DNA of 64,000 bases. Origin: Frateuria hangzhouensis. GTDB taxonomy: Bacteria; Pseudomonadota; Gammaproteobacteria; Xanthomonadales; Rhodanobacteraceae. Location of the stretch: NCBI RefSeq assembly GCF_026410505.1, contig NZ_JAPMIU010000009.1, positions 62,001-126,000 of the forward strand, read 5' to 3'. Both the position numbers and the translations under genes were made by a program. Positions within the stretch are counted from its first letter, which is position 1. Each line of letters starts with the position of its first letter. Shown here one piece after another: positions 16,476-25,137 of the stretch. The notes below the pieces were generated by a model. That model was not told the DNA's origin, searched no databases, and saw only the letters and a program-made list of their open reading frames with translations.

Positions 16476-19400
16476 GTGGCGAAGTTGCTGAGCCTGTTCA
16501 AATCCGCCTGGTTCGTCACGCTGGTCGGCATCGCGCTGCTGTCGGTGCTGGTGTGGCTGGGCGGACCCTACCTGGGCATCGGCGATGCTCAACCGCTGGC
16601 CAGCCCGGTCGCGCGGTTGTTGCTGATCATGCTGTTCGTACTGGCTTGGGGCGCGTGGCTGCAGGTGCAGCAACTGCGCGCGCGCGGCAAGGCCAGCAAG
16701 ATGTCCGGCGAGCTGGCCGGGCAGGGCGCCGCGGCGCCTGCCGGGAATGACGACAACCGCAGCGCGGCCGAGCGTTCGCAGTTGCAGGGCCGTTTCGCCG
16801 AAGCGGTCGAGACGTTGCGCAAGCGCCGCCGCGGCAATCTCTATGCACTGCCGTGGTACGTGGTGATCGGCCCGCCGGGCTCGGGCAAGAGCACGCTGCT
16901 GCAGAACTCGGGGCTCAACTTTCCGCTGTCCGAACGCTTCGGCAAGGAAGCGCTGCGCGGCGTGGGCGGCACCCGCAATTGCGACTGGTGGTTCACCGAC
17001 GAGGCGGTGTTCCTCGACACCGCCGGACGCTACACCACGCAGGATTCGGACCGCGCCGCCGATTCGACCGCCTGGGGCGAGTTCCTCAAGCTGCTGCGCC
17101 GCTACCGCAAGCGCCGGCCGATCAACGGCGTGATCGTGGCGATGAGCCTGTCCGACTTGATGGTGCTGGACGAGGCCGGACGGCAGGAACATGCGCGCGC
17201 CATCCGCCGGCGCCTGGACGAGCTGTCCGAACACCTGAAGATCGGCGTGCCGGTGTATCTGGTGCTGACCAAATGCGACCTGGTGGCCGGCTTCGGCGAG
17301 TTCTTCGACGATCTCAACCCCGAGCTGCGCAGCCAGGTTTGGGGCGTCTCGTTCCCGGTGGGCAAGACCATGGATGGCAGCGCCGCCAAGGCCTTCGCCG
17401 ATGAATACCGGCTGCTGCTGGACCGCCTCAACACGCGCACGCTCGACCGCCTGCACGCCGAGCGCGATCGCGGCCGCCGCGCCGCGGTGCTGTCCTTCCC
17501 GCAGCAACTGGCGGCGCTGGGCGAAACCGCGCGGCAGTTCGTCGAGGGCGTGTTCGCCAGCCACGCCTATGGCACGCCGCCATTGCTGCGTGGCGTCTAC
17601 TTGACCTCCGGCACGCAGGAAGGCACGCCGATCGACCGCATGATGGGCGCGGTGGCGCGCACCTTCGGGCTGGACGTCGCGCGCGTGCACGCGCCCGGTG
17701 CGCAGCGGCGCACCTTCTTCGTCGAGCGGCTGCTCAAGGACGTGCTGTTCCGCGAATCGGGCCTGGCCGGCACCAACCCGGCGATCGAGCGCCGCAAGGT
17801 GGCCATGCAACTGGCCGCCTATGCCGGCATGGCGTTGCTGACCGTGCTGCTGTGCTTCGGCTTCGCCACCAGCTACGCGCGCAACCGTGCCTACCTGGGC
17901 CAGGTGCAGGGCGCGCTGAAGGGCTATCCCGCCGGCATCGACCTGGAAGCCAGCGCGACCCCGAAGGAATACTTCGCCAAGGTGCTCGACCGCCTCGAGG
18001 CACTCTCGGCGGTGAAGCAGACCGCCACACCCGAAGGCGGCGCGCCGCTGTCGATGCGGCTGGGCCTGTACCAGGGCAGGGCGGTCGGCGAAGACCTCCA
18101 CGCGGCCTACCTGCGTGAACTCAACGCGCTGCTGCTGCCCGGCGTGGGCGCGCAGTTCCGCGGCGGCCTGGCCGCCAGCGCGAGCGATCCGCAGGCGCTT
18201 TACTACTACCTCAAGGGCTACCTGATGCTGGGCCAGCCCAGGCATCTGGACGCCGACGAACTGGTCGCGCTGACCAACCTGGAATGGCGCAAGGTGTTCC
18301 CCGACGAACCGGTGCTGCAGCAGGCGCTGGCCCGGCACTTCCAGGCGCTGGTGGACGACCCGGCCCAACTGCGTGCGCTTACCCTGGACGGCGCCCTGGT
18401 GGAGCAGGCGCGTACCACGCTGCGCACCGCCGACCTGTCCACCCTGGTCTACGGCAGCATGAAGCTCTCCGCCGAGAACGCCGGCAAGCCGCTGCAACTG
18501 GACAAGGAACTGGGCCTGCTCGGCAACGTGTTCCGCCGCAAGAGCGGCAAGCCGCTGTCCGAACCCCTGCCGGCCGTGTTCACCCAGCCGGTGTTCGCGA
18601 TCGAGGCGGACAAGGGTATCGACGAGGCGGTCAGGCAGTTCGCGCAGGACGACTGGGTGTTCGGCGCCGAGCCGATCGACGCTATCGCACAGGCGCGTCT
18701 CTCGCGGCAGGTGCTGGCGCTCTACGAGACCGACTACATCAAGGCCTGGGACGACCTGCTGGCCGACCTGCAACTGCAGCCGATCGGCAGCATCCAGGAC
18801 GCCAGCACCATCGCCGCCAAGCTTTCCGGTCCGAGCTCACCGCTGAAGTCGCTGCTCCAGGTGGTGGGCGCCAACACCAGCGACATGCTGCGCGCGCCCA
18901 CGCCGGACGCGGGAGACAAGGCGCTCGCCGCGGCCAAAAACGCGGCGGCCAAGAAGGCCACCCAGAACGCGCTCGGCCGCGCGCTGGCCAAGGCCGGTGG
19001 TGGTGCCGGCGCGGAGGAGGCGCCGCCCGGCAGTGCGATCAGCGCGCATTTCGACACCCTCAACAAGCTCAGCGAAGGCGCGCCAGGCGCGGCGCCGATC
19101 GACCAGACGCTCACCGTGCTGGATCAATTGAGCAAGACCCTGCTCACCATGACCGACTTCAGCGATGCGGCCGGCCAGCCCAATCCGCAGTTGCTGATGG
19201 CGCAGCAGGCGGCCGCGCAGTTGCCGCCGCCGGTCTCCGGATGGGTCGCCTCACTCACCGGCAAGAGTCAGGCGCTGGTCGCCAGCGGCACCAAGGGCGC
19301 GCTCGGCGAGCAGTTCCAGCAGGCCGCCGCGCAGGATTGCGCCGCTTTCACCCAAGGCCGCTTTCCGTTCTCGCCGACCAGCCGCAACGACATTCCGGTG

Positions 19401-19985
19401 CAGAATTTCGCCGAGCTGTTCGGCTACGGCGGTCGCTACGACGGCTTCTTCAGGCAGACGCTGGCCAAGCTGGTCGATACCAGCGGCCGCACCTGGCGGT
19501 GGAAGAGCGGGCCGGGCGCGGTGAGCGGCTCGGCCTCGATGCTGGCGCAGATGCAACTGGCCGACAGCATCAAGCAGATGTACTTCCGCAACGGCAGCGC
19601 CGTGCCGGAAGTCGGCTTCACCCTGGTGGCGCCAGTGCTGGCGCCGGGCATCGGCCGTTTCTCCATCGCCGTCGACGGCCAGACCTTCGACTACAAGCCC
19701 GGCAACAACACCAGCATGGCGATGAAGTGGCCGGGGCCGACCCCGGGACAGGTCAAGGTCGCGGCCTGGGACACGGCCGGCAACCTGCTCAGCAGCTACG
19801 ACTACCAGGGCGACTGGGCGTTCTTCCATGCGCTGCAGGCGGCGCACCTGGCCCGGCAGTCCGACCTGCGCTACCAGGCGCATTTCGACTTCGGCGGCCA
19901 GGCGGTGCAACTGGTGGTGCAGGCCAGCAACCTGAAGAATCCGTTCCTCAACACGCAGGTGCAACGCTTCAGGTGCGGGGGATAG
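16476..19985 (+). CDS. tssM: TssM (IcmF) inner-membrane protein
   Basis: This is a 1169-residue protein of normal family length. Two N-terminal membrane helices (about 13-33 and 44-62) are followed by a cytoplasmic GTPase-like domain with intact Walker A GPPGSGKST (132-140) and FLDTAGRY (from 179). A third membrane helix lies at about 445-467, followed by a large periplasmic region with the conserved C-terminal domain (LFGYGGRYDGFF, then VGFTLVAPVLAPG). TssM forms the trans-envelope channel with TssL and, usually, TssJ. The start is GTG. The gap to tagF is two bases. Confidence 0.95.
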   Translation: MAKLLSLFKSAWFVTLVGIALLSVLVWLGGPYLGIGDAQPLASPVARLLLIMLFVLAWGAWLQVQQLRARGKASKMSGELAGQGAAAPAGNDDNRSAAERSQLQGRFAEAVETLRKRRRGNLYALPWYVVIGPPGSGKSTLLQNSGLNFPLSERFGKEALRGVGGTRNCDWWFTDEAVFLDTAGRYTTQDSDRAADSTAWGEFLKLLRRYRKRRPINGVIVAMSLSDLMVLDEAGRQEHARAIRRRLDELSEHLKIGVPVYLVLTKCDLVAGFGEFFDDLNPELRSQVWGVSFPVGKTMDGSAAKAFADEYRLLLDRLNTRTLDRLHAERDRGRRAAVLSFPQQLAALGETARQFVEGVFASHAYGTPPLLRGVYLTSGTQEGTPIDRMMGAVARTFGLDVARVHAPGAQRRTFFVERLLKDVLFRESGLAGTNPAIERRKVAMQLAAYAGMALLTVLLCFGFATSYARNRAYLGQVQGALKGYPAGIDLEASATPKEYFAKVLDRLEALSAVKQTATPEGGAPLSMRLGLYQGRAVGEDLHAAYLRELNALLLPGVGAQFRGGLAASASDPQALYYYLKGYLMLGQPRHLDADELVALTNLEWRKVFPDEPVLQQALARHFQALVDDPAQLRALTLDGALVEQARTTLRTADLSTLVYGSMKLSAENAGKPLQLDKELGLLGNVFRRKSGKPLSEPLPAVFTQPVFAIEADKGIDEAVRQFAQDDWVFGAEPIDAIAQARLSRQVLALYETDYIKAWDDLLADLQLQPIGSIQDASTIAAKLSGPSSPLKSLLQVVGANTSDMLRAPTPDAGDKALAAAKNAAAKKATQNALGRALAKAGGGAGAEEAPPGSAISAHFDTLNKLSEGAPGAAPIDQTLTVLDQLSKTLLTMTDFSDAAGQPNPQLLMAQQAAAQLPPPVSGWVASLTGKSQALVASGTKGALGEQFQQAAAQDCAAFTQGRFPFSPTSRNDIPVQNFAELFGYGGRYDGFFRQTLAKLVDTSGRTWRWKSGPGAVSGSASMLAQMQLADSIKQMYFRNGSAVPEVGFTLVAPVLAPGIGRFSIAVDGQTFDYKPGNNTSMAMKWPGPTPGQVKVAAWDTAGNLLSSYDYQGDWAFFHALQAAHLARQSDLRYQAHFDFGGQAVQLVVQASNLKNPFLNTQVQRFRCGG

Positions 19986-19987
19986 CC

Positions 19988-21538
19988 ATGTCCGGACCAG
20001 CAGGGGGCTGCGGTACCGGCAACGTGGGGTTCTTCGGCAAGCTGCCGGGGGCAGGAGATTTCGTGCAGCGGCGGCTGCCCGCCAGCTTCGTCGAACGCTG
20101 GGATCCGCACTTCGAACAGGCGGTCCACGCCAGCCGCGAGGCATTGGACGGGGACTGGGCACAGGCCTACCGGACCAGCCCTTCCTGGCGCTTCGTGCTG
20201 GCGCCGCAGGTGTGTGGCGAGGGCGCCTGGGCCGGCGTGTTCGGGCCGGCCGAGGATCGCGTGGGCCGCAGCTTCCCGATGGTGCTGGCCGCGCCGCTGG
20301 CGGCCACGCAGGTGGTGCCGCTGCTGCGCGACGGCGCCGGCTGGTTCGACGCGCTGGCGCGCGTGCACACCGAGGGCCAGCGTGGCGCGCCGGTCGACGC
20401 GGAAGGCTACGACGCGCTCGTCGCGGCGCTGCCGGATCCGGGCATGCTGGCGCTGATGCCCGCCGACCCGTCGGCCGGCCTGGATTTCAGCCGCGCCAGT
20501 CACTGGCGCCTGCCCCTGCCGGCGCGCGCGATCGACACGGTGGCACTGGCCGCTCTGTGGCAACGCCTAACCGGCCAGGGCGGACCCTGGTGCCTGTGGT
20601 GGAGCGAAGGCGCCGGGCGCGTGCCGCCCGGCATCCTGGCTACCCGTGGCCTGCCCGCGCCGGAGGCCTATGCGGGCTTCCTCGATGCCGCGTGCGCCAG
20701 CGCATGGCAGACGCCAGCGGGCGTGCCGTTCGCCGCCGGCGAGCCATCGCCCCTGGTCAGCGCGCCAGCCGCATCGCCGCGCGACGCACCCGACGACGAC
20801 ATCACCGTGCCGGGGTCGTTCCGTCACACCAACGAGGTCGCGGCGATCCCGCCGCTCCCGGTCGGGACGCCGCCGGCCGAGCTGTCGGTGCAGACCGCGC
20901 CAGGTACGGCGGTGGTCCGCCATCCGGCCTGCGCGCTGACCCTGGTGGCGACCGACAACGGCGCGCCCGATCCACGCCGCCGCGCAGCGGCGGCCATCGC
21001 CAGCGTCGCCACCGAACTGGCCGCCGCGGACGAACCGGCCCCGGGCACGCAGGCCCTGCGTGCCCGGCTGATAGCCCTGCATCCACACCTGCGCCATACC
21101 GGCATGCGGGAGGATGGCGCGGTGGTGGCCGCGCGCGTGGCCGGCAGCCAGGCAGGGTTGCTGCGCATCGGCACGGCCGGTGCCTGGCACTGGCGGGGCG
21201 GCCGCCTGCGCCCGTTGTTCGCCAACGCACCGGCGCAGCCGCCGTTGCCCGGCGGCGGTGAACTGGACGACCTGCTGTTCGGCGGCGGCGATGCCTCGCC
21301 CGCCCCCGGCCTGGGTGCAGACGGCGCGCCGGCGTGCGAGCAGGTTACCTGCGAGCTGCGCCCCGGCGATCGCCTGGCGCTGCTGGCCGGCGCGGCGCAC
21401 ATCCAGCTTTCGCTTGCGACCTTGAGCCAGGCGCTCGCTGCAACTTCGGCCGCAGACGCGCAGGCCCGCCTGGCCCAGGCGCTGGGTCCCACTCACTCGC
21501 GGCCCTGGCCGCTCGCCGTGATCGAGGTGCAGCCATGA
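19988..21538 (+). CDS. tagF: TagF with a C-terminal degenerate PP2C-like domain
   Basis: In this 516-residue protein, residues about 11-235 are a TagF domain (GFFGKLPGAGDFVQRRLP, WAGVFGPAEDRVGRSFPM, SHWRLPLP), a post-translational repressor of T6SS. After a linker, residues about 300-516 follow the PP2C fold strand by strand when set beside the next gene: LVATDNG for [29 protein letters not shown] for [22 protein letters not shown], and LRPGDRLALLAGAA for [13 protein letters not shown]. The metal-binding aspartates are gone (GTAGA for GDSRA, AGAA for SDGI), so it should be catalytically dead. TagF-PppA fusions are known, but here a separate intact pppA follows, overlapping by four bases. Confidence 0.88.
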   Translation: MSGPAGGCGTGNVGFFGKLPGAGDFVQRRLPASFVERWDPHFEQAVHASREALDGDWAQAYRTSPSWRFVLAPQVCGEGAWAGVFGPAEDRVGRSFPMVLAAPLAATQVVPLLRDGAGWFDALARVHTEGQRGAPVDAEGYDALVAALPDPGMLALMPADPSAGLDFSRASHWRLPLPARAIDTVALAALWQRLTGQGGPWCLWWSEGAGRVPPGILATRGLPAPEAYAGFLDAACASAWQTPAGVPFAAGEPSPLVSAPAASPRDAPDDDITVPGSFRHTNEVAAIPPLPVGTPPAELSVQTAPGTAVVRHPACALTLVATDNGAPDPRRRAAAAIASVATELAAADEPAPGTQALRARLIALHPHLRHTGMREDGAVVAARVAGSQAGLLRIGTAGAWHWRGGRLRPLFANAPAQPPLPGGGELDDLLFGGGDASPAPGLGADGAPACEQVTCELRPGDRLALLAGAAHIQLSLATLSQALAATSAADAQARLAQALGPTHSRPWPLAVIEVQP

Positions 21539-22260
21539 CCGTGCGTTACCTGTCTGCAGGGCATACCGACACCGGCAAGGTCCGCCGCCACAACGAGGAC
21601 GCGATCCTGGTGCGCGAGGATGTCGGCCTGTGGGTTGTCGCCGATGGCCTCGGCGGCCATTCGGCCGGCGATTACGCCAGCGGGTTGATCGTCGAGCGGC
21701 TGGGGTCGCTGCCGCGCACGGGCGACGTGTTCGATTTCATCGAGTCGATCGAGGACACGCTGGCCCAGGTCAACGCCGAGCTGCGCCAGGTGGCCGTGGT
21801 ACGGGGCGTCGACCTGATCGGCTCGACCGTGGTGCTGCTGGTGCACGATCCGGATTTCATGCTGTGCGGCTGGGTCGGCGACAGCCGCGCCTATTGCTTC
21901 GAGGACGGCCGGCTGCGCCAGCTCACCCGCGACCACGTGCACGGAGTCAAGGACGAGGTCACCCAGTTCGCCGGTGGCGCCGCGCCCGCGCGGCCGCAGC
22001 CGGGCGCGGGCGTACTGACCCGCGCGATCGGCGCGGAGGAACGGCTGTTCGTCGACTGGGTCGTCGCCGGCAACCGCCCGGGCATGCAATTCGTGCTGTG
22101 CTCGGACGGCATCAATAAGGAAATGACCGACGAGGAAATCGACGCCCAGTGCGCGCGCCTGCAGGCGCCGGGCGAACTGCTGCAAGGGCTGTTCGCCATG
22201 GCCCTGGGCCGTGCCGCGCGCGACAACGTATCGGCCGTGATCGTGCGGTTGCAGGACTGA
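21535..22260 (+). CDS. pppA: PppA, T6SS PP2C-family protein phosphatase
   Basis: The 241-residue protein is a complete PP2C domain with metal-binding residues in place: [12 protein letters not shown] (about 13-24), [30 protein letters not shown] and RDNVSAVIV. PppA removes the phosphate placed by the T6SS kinase on Fha or TssL and switches secretion off. The start ATG overlaps the tagF stop (ATGA), and the kinase gene starts eight bases after its stop, so repressor, phosphatase and kinase are made from one transcript. Confidence 0.94.
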   Translation: MTVRYLSAGHTDTGKVRRHNEDAILVREDVGLWVVADGLGGHSAGDYASGLIVERLGSLPRTGDVFDFIESIEDTLAQVNAELRQVAVVRGVDLIGSTVVLLVHDPDFMLCGWVGDSRAYCFEDGRLRQLTRDHVHGVKDEVTQFAGGAAPARPQPGAGVLTRAIGAEERLFVDWVVAGNRPGMQFVLCSDGINKEMTDEEIDAQCARLQAPGELLQGLFAMALGRAARDNVSAVIVRLQD

Positions 22261-22268
22261 AGGCAGCG

Positions 22269-24356
22269 ATGGACACGGCCTCCCTCAGCGCACTCATCGA
22301 TGCTTACAAGACGGGCACGCTCACGCTGCCCGCATTGCTGGTCGATGCGCTGGCCACGCGCGGTGCGGTACCGGCGGATCAGCATGCGGCCGAGCTCGCG
22401 TGGCTGGCGCGGATGCAACAGGAGGGCAAGCTCGAAGCGAGCGTGGCGCAGCTGGTCGGCGAACGCCTCGAGGCACTGCAGGCCAACGCCGACGATATGG
22501 CCACCGTGGTCAATCCGGCGCGTCCCGCGCCGGCGATCGGCGGCGACGACCGGGCCACTTGCGTGATGCCGGCCACGCAAGCCGAACCGGTTCCGCCGCC
22601 GGCCGACCAGGCGACCGTGGTCAAGCTGGCTTCCACGGCGCAAGGCGCAACCCATACCGGCACGAGCCCTCCATCGCTGGCAGCCGCGCAGACGACCGGT
22701 GGCACCGCTGGCGTCGATGCGTCCGACTGGCAACGCATCGCCGATGCCGAGGTCGGCGGCCAGGCGACGGTCGGCATGTTGCTCAAGGGGCGCTTCCAAC
22801 TGGAGCGCGAGATCGGCCGCGGCGGCATGGGCGTGGTGTTCCTGGCGCGCGACGAACGCAAGGTCGAGGCACGCGACCGCGACCCGTATGTCGCAGTGAA
22901 AGTGCTCAACGACGAGTTCCGCCGCCATCCCGATTCGCTGATCGCGCTGCAGCGCGAGTCGCGCCGCTCGCAGTCGCTGGCGCACGACAACATCGTGCGC
23001 GTCTACGATTTCGACAAGGATCGCACCATCGTCTTCATGACGATGGAGTACGTCGACGGCTCCGACCTCAAGACACTGATCCGCGAGCGTGCCCCCGGGG
23101 GCATGCCGCTGGCACAGGCGCGACCGCTGATCGAGGGCATGGCGCGGGCGCTCAAGCGCGCGCACGACGCCGGCGTGGTGCACTCGGATTTCAAGCCGGG
23201 CAACGTGATGGTCACGGCCGCGGACGTGCCGAAGGTGTTCGACTTCGGCATCGCCCGTGCAGGCAAGCAACCGGGCGACACCGCCGAGGACCAGACCGTG
23301 TTCGACGCCGGCAAGCTCGGCGCGCTGACGCCGGCCTATGCCAGCCTGGAGATGATCGAAGGCAAGCCGCCGCAGCCGGCCGACGACATCTACGCGCTGG
23401 GCTGCGTCGCCTTCGAGCTGCTCACCGGCAAGCATCCCTTCGATCGCGTCAGCGCCGAAGTCGCGTTGCGTGAACGGCGCCGGCCGCCGGTCGTGCGGGG
23501 CCTCACCGCGCGACAGTACCGGACGCTCTGCGATGCCGTGGCGTTCACCGCGGACAAGCGCCTGAATAGCGCGGAACAGCTCGTCGAAGGCCTGCGCGAG
23601 ATCGGCGCGGGCGAGCGCTTCGGGCGTCCGCTGGGCTACGCGCTGGCCGGCCTGCTGGTACTGCTGGCGGCCGGCTGGTTCGGCATGGGCCAATGGCGCG
23701 CGCGGCACGTCGCCGAGGTCGCTGTCCGCTTCCAGCCGGACAGCCCGCTGCGCTTCGCTGACGAAGCCGAAGCCGCCGCGGCGCTGGGCCGCCTGGGCGA
23801 CAACGAGCGCAAGCAGTTGATGCTCGACCAGGGCGAGGCGGTCCAGCAATTCCTGCTCGACCGGGTCGATGACTACTGGCATCCCGCCGCAGGCCGGCGC
23901 GATTACGCCGCGGCACAGCGGGTGTTTGCGCTGCCTGCGCAGCTGCACCTGTTCCTGCCGCGGCTGGACCTCAGGCGCATCGCCGTGGAGAAGGAAAAAC
24001 GCGAGCTGGACCACCCCACGATCGCCAAGGCCGCAGCCCCACCACCGCAACCGGCGGCGGCGCGCAGCGCGCCCGACGCCGTGGCGGTTGCTTCGGCGCC
24101 GGCGGCGCCGCCCACACAGGCGCGCGGGCCGACCGAACAGCCTCCGGCAGACAACGCCGCATCGCGCATGCAGGCGGTCGCGGTCGGGCTTCTGCGCGAA
24201 GGCGAGCGCAACTTCGGCCAGCAAAAATATTCGGCGGCCATCGCCAACGCCCGTGCGGCGTTGCAGGTGAATCCGGGCGATCCGGCGGCCAAACGGCTCC
24301 TGCGGCGTGCGCAGCAGGCACAGCAGCAAGCCATGAACAGCATCTCGATCAACTGA
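22269..24356 (+). CDS. PpkA-like membrane Ser/Thr kinase 1
   Basis: In the 695-residue protein, residues 1-150 hold three copies of the ATVV-type motif (Thr79, Thr97 as ATCV, Thr116). The kinase domain (about 175-430) has GRGGMGVV, VAVK, HSDFKPGNV (305-313) and DFG (325-327). HSD replaces the usual HRD, so it is a non-RD kinase. One membrane helix (about 453-475) leads to a periplasmic region whose first part resembles that of kinase 2 (FADEAEAAAALGRLGDNERKQ), then a Pro/Ala linker and a short TPR-like end. It probably phosphorylates Fha and/or TssL. A 265-base part of its kinase domain is almost identical to kinase 2. Confidence 0.88.
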   Translation: MDTASLSALIDAYKTGTLTLPALLVDALATRGAVPADQHAAELAWLARMQQEGKLEASVAQLVGERLEALQANADDMATVVNPARPAPAIGGDDRATCVMPATQAEPVPPPADQATVVKLASTAQGATHTGTSPPSLAAAQTTGGTAGVDASDWQRIADAEVGGQATVGMLLKGRFQLEREIGRGGMGVVFLARDERKVEARDRDPYVAVKVLNDEFRRHPDSLIALQRESRRSQSLAHDNIVRVYDFDKDRTIVFMTMEYVDGSDLKTLIRERAPGGMPLAQARPLIEGMARALKRAHDAGVVHSDFKPGNVMVTAADVPKVFDFGIARAGKQPGDTAEDQTVFDAGKLGALTPAYASLEMIEGKPPQPADDIYALGCVAFELLTGKHPFDRVSAEVALRERRRPPVVRGLTARQYRTLCDAVAFTADKRLNSAEQLVEGLREIGAGERFGRPLGYALAGLLVLLAAGWFGMGQWRARHVAEVAVRFQPDSPLRFADEAEAAAALGRLGDNERKQLMLDQGEAVQQFLLDRVDDYWHPAAGRRDYAAAQRVFALPAQLHLFLPRLDLRRIAVEKEKRELDHPTIAKAAAPPPQPAAARSAPDAVAVASAPAAPPTQARGPTEQPPADNAASRMQAVAVGLLREGERNFGQQKYSAAIANARAALQVNPGDPAAKRLLRRAQQAQQQAMNSISIN
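22770..23034 (+). repeat. Near-identical kinase segment, copy 1
   Basis: This stretch matches 25711-25975 with about five base differences. It covers the glycine loop to the segment just before the hinge (GRGGMGVV to the VRVYDFDKDRTIV region). Flanking parts of the two kinase genes are clearly more diverged. Confidence 0.75.
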
Positions 24357-24368
24357 GGGGGGACGATC

Positions 24369-25055
24369 ATGCACACCTACGGAATCCGTGGCGCCAGTCT
24401 CCTGGGCGCAGCCTGCGTGCTGGCACTGACCGGCTGCGCGCAGATGGGCGGGCTTGGCGTTTCCCCGGGCAACGACGCCCGCGCGGCCGTCATCGACCAG
24501 CCGTCACACGAGTGCAACCCGGCCCTGGGCGGCGCGATCGGCGCGCTGGCCGGGTCGATGTTCGGCAAGGGCAAGGGGCATCTGGCCGGCGCTGCGATCG
24601 GCGCCGGCATCGGCGCGTTCGCCTGCATGGCCTACAACTACCACGCGCGCAAGGTCAGGGACGCGCGCGCGGTGGAAGCGCAATACGAACGCGAGCGCGG
24701 GACGTTGCCGGCCAGCAACACGATCGGCGCCTACCAGAGCGAGCTGATCCCGGGGCAGACGGTCAAATCCGGCAGCAAGGCGGCGATGCAATCGCGGGTC
24801 ACGCTGATCCGAGGCACGAACGAGGGCAAGCCGCAGCTGAAGGAACAGCTGACCCTGTTCTCGCCCGAAGGCAAGCAGCTGACCACCGTCACCAAGGACG
24901 CCTCCGCCATCGACGGCACCGGCGAGTACGAGACCAATTTCGACTTCAACCTGCCCAAGGGTATCCAGGAAGGCCGCTACACCATGCGCTCTGCGCTCTA
25001 CATGGACGGCCGGCAGGTGCGCACCAACGAAGTACCCATGCTGGTGGTCAGCTGA
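24369..25055 (+). CDS. Glycine-zipper lipoprotein between the two kinases
   Basis: The 228-residue protein has an export signal ending in the lipobox LTGC (Cys23). A glycine zipper follows (about 53-85, GGAIGALAGSMFGKGKGHLA onward), then a charged linker and a predicted beta-sandwich (VTLIRG, LKEQLTLFSPEGKQL, YETNFDFNLPKGIQEGRYT). It is probably an outer-membrane lipoprotein. It is not a recognisable TssJ, but no TssJ is present in the window and it is a lipoprotein coded inside the T6SS operon, so a related anchoring or signal-sensing role is possible. Gaps are 12 bases to kinase 1 and about 80 to kinase 2. Confidence 0.7.
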   Translation: MHTYGIRGASLLGAACVLALTGCAQMGGLGVSPGNDARAAVIDQPSHECNPALGGAIGALAGSMFGKGKGHLAGAAIGAGIGAFACMAYNYHARKVRDARAVEAQYERERGTLPASNTIGAYQSELIPGQTVKSGSKAAMQSRVTLIRGTNEGKPQLKEQLTLFSPEGKQLTTVTKDASAIDGTGEYETNFDFNLPKGIQEGRYTMRSALYMDGRQVRTNEVPMLVVS

Positions 25056-25137
25056 TCCGGGCATGGCCCGGCACGCCCGCCGCCGCGACGTTCTGGCCCG
25101 TGACCCACGCGGCTGAAGCACTGACGAAGAGCTCCAC

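Noticed and set aside
24369-25055. Lipoprotein called as TssJ
   Set aside because: It is longer than TssJ, contains a glycine zipper that TssJ lacks, and sits at an unusual place in the operon; only a functional analogy is possible.
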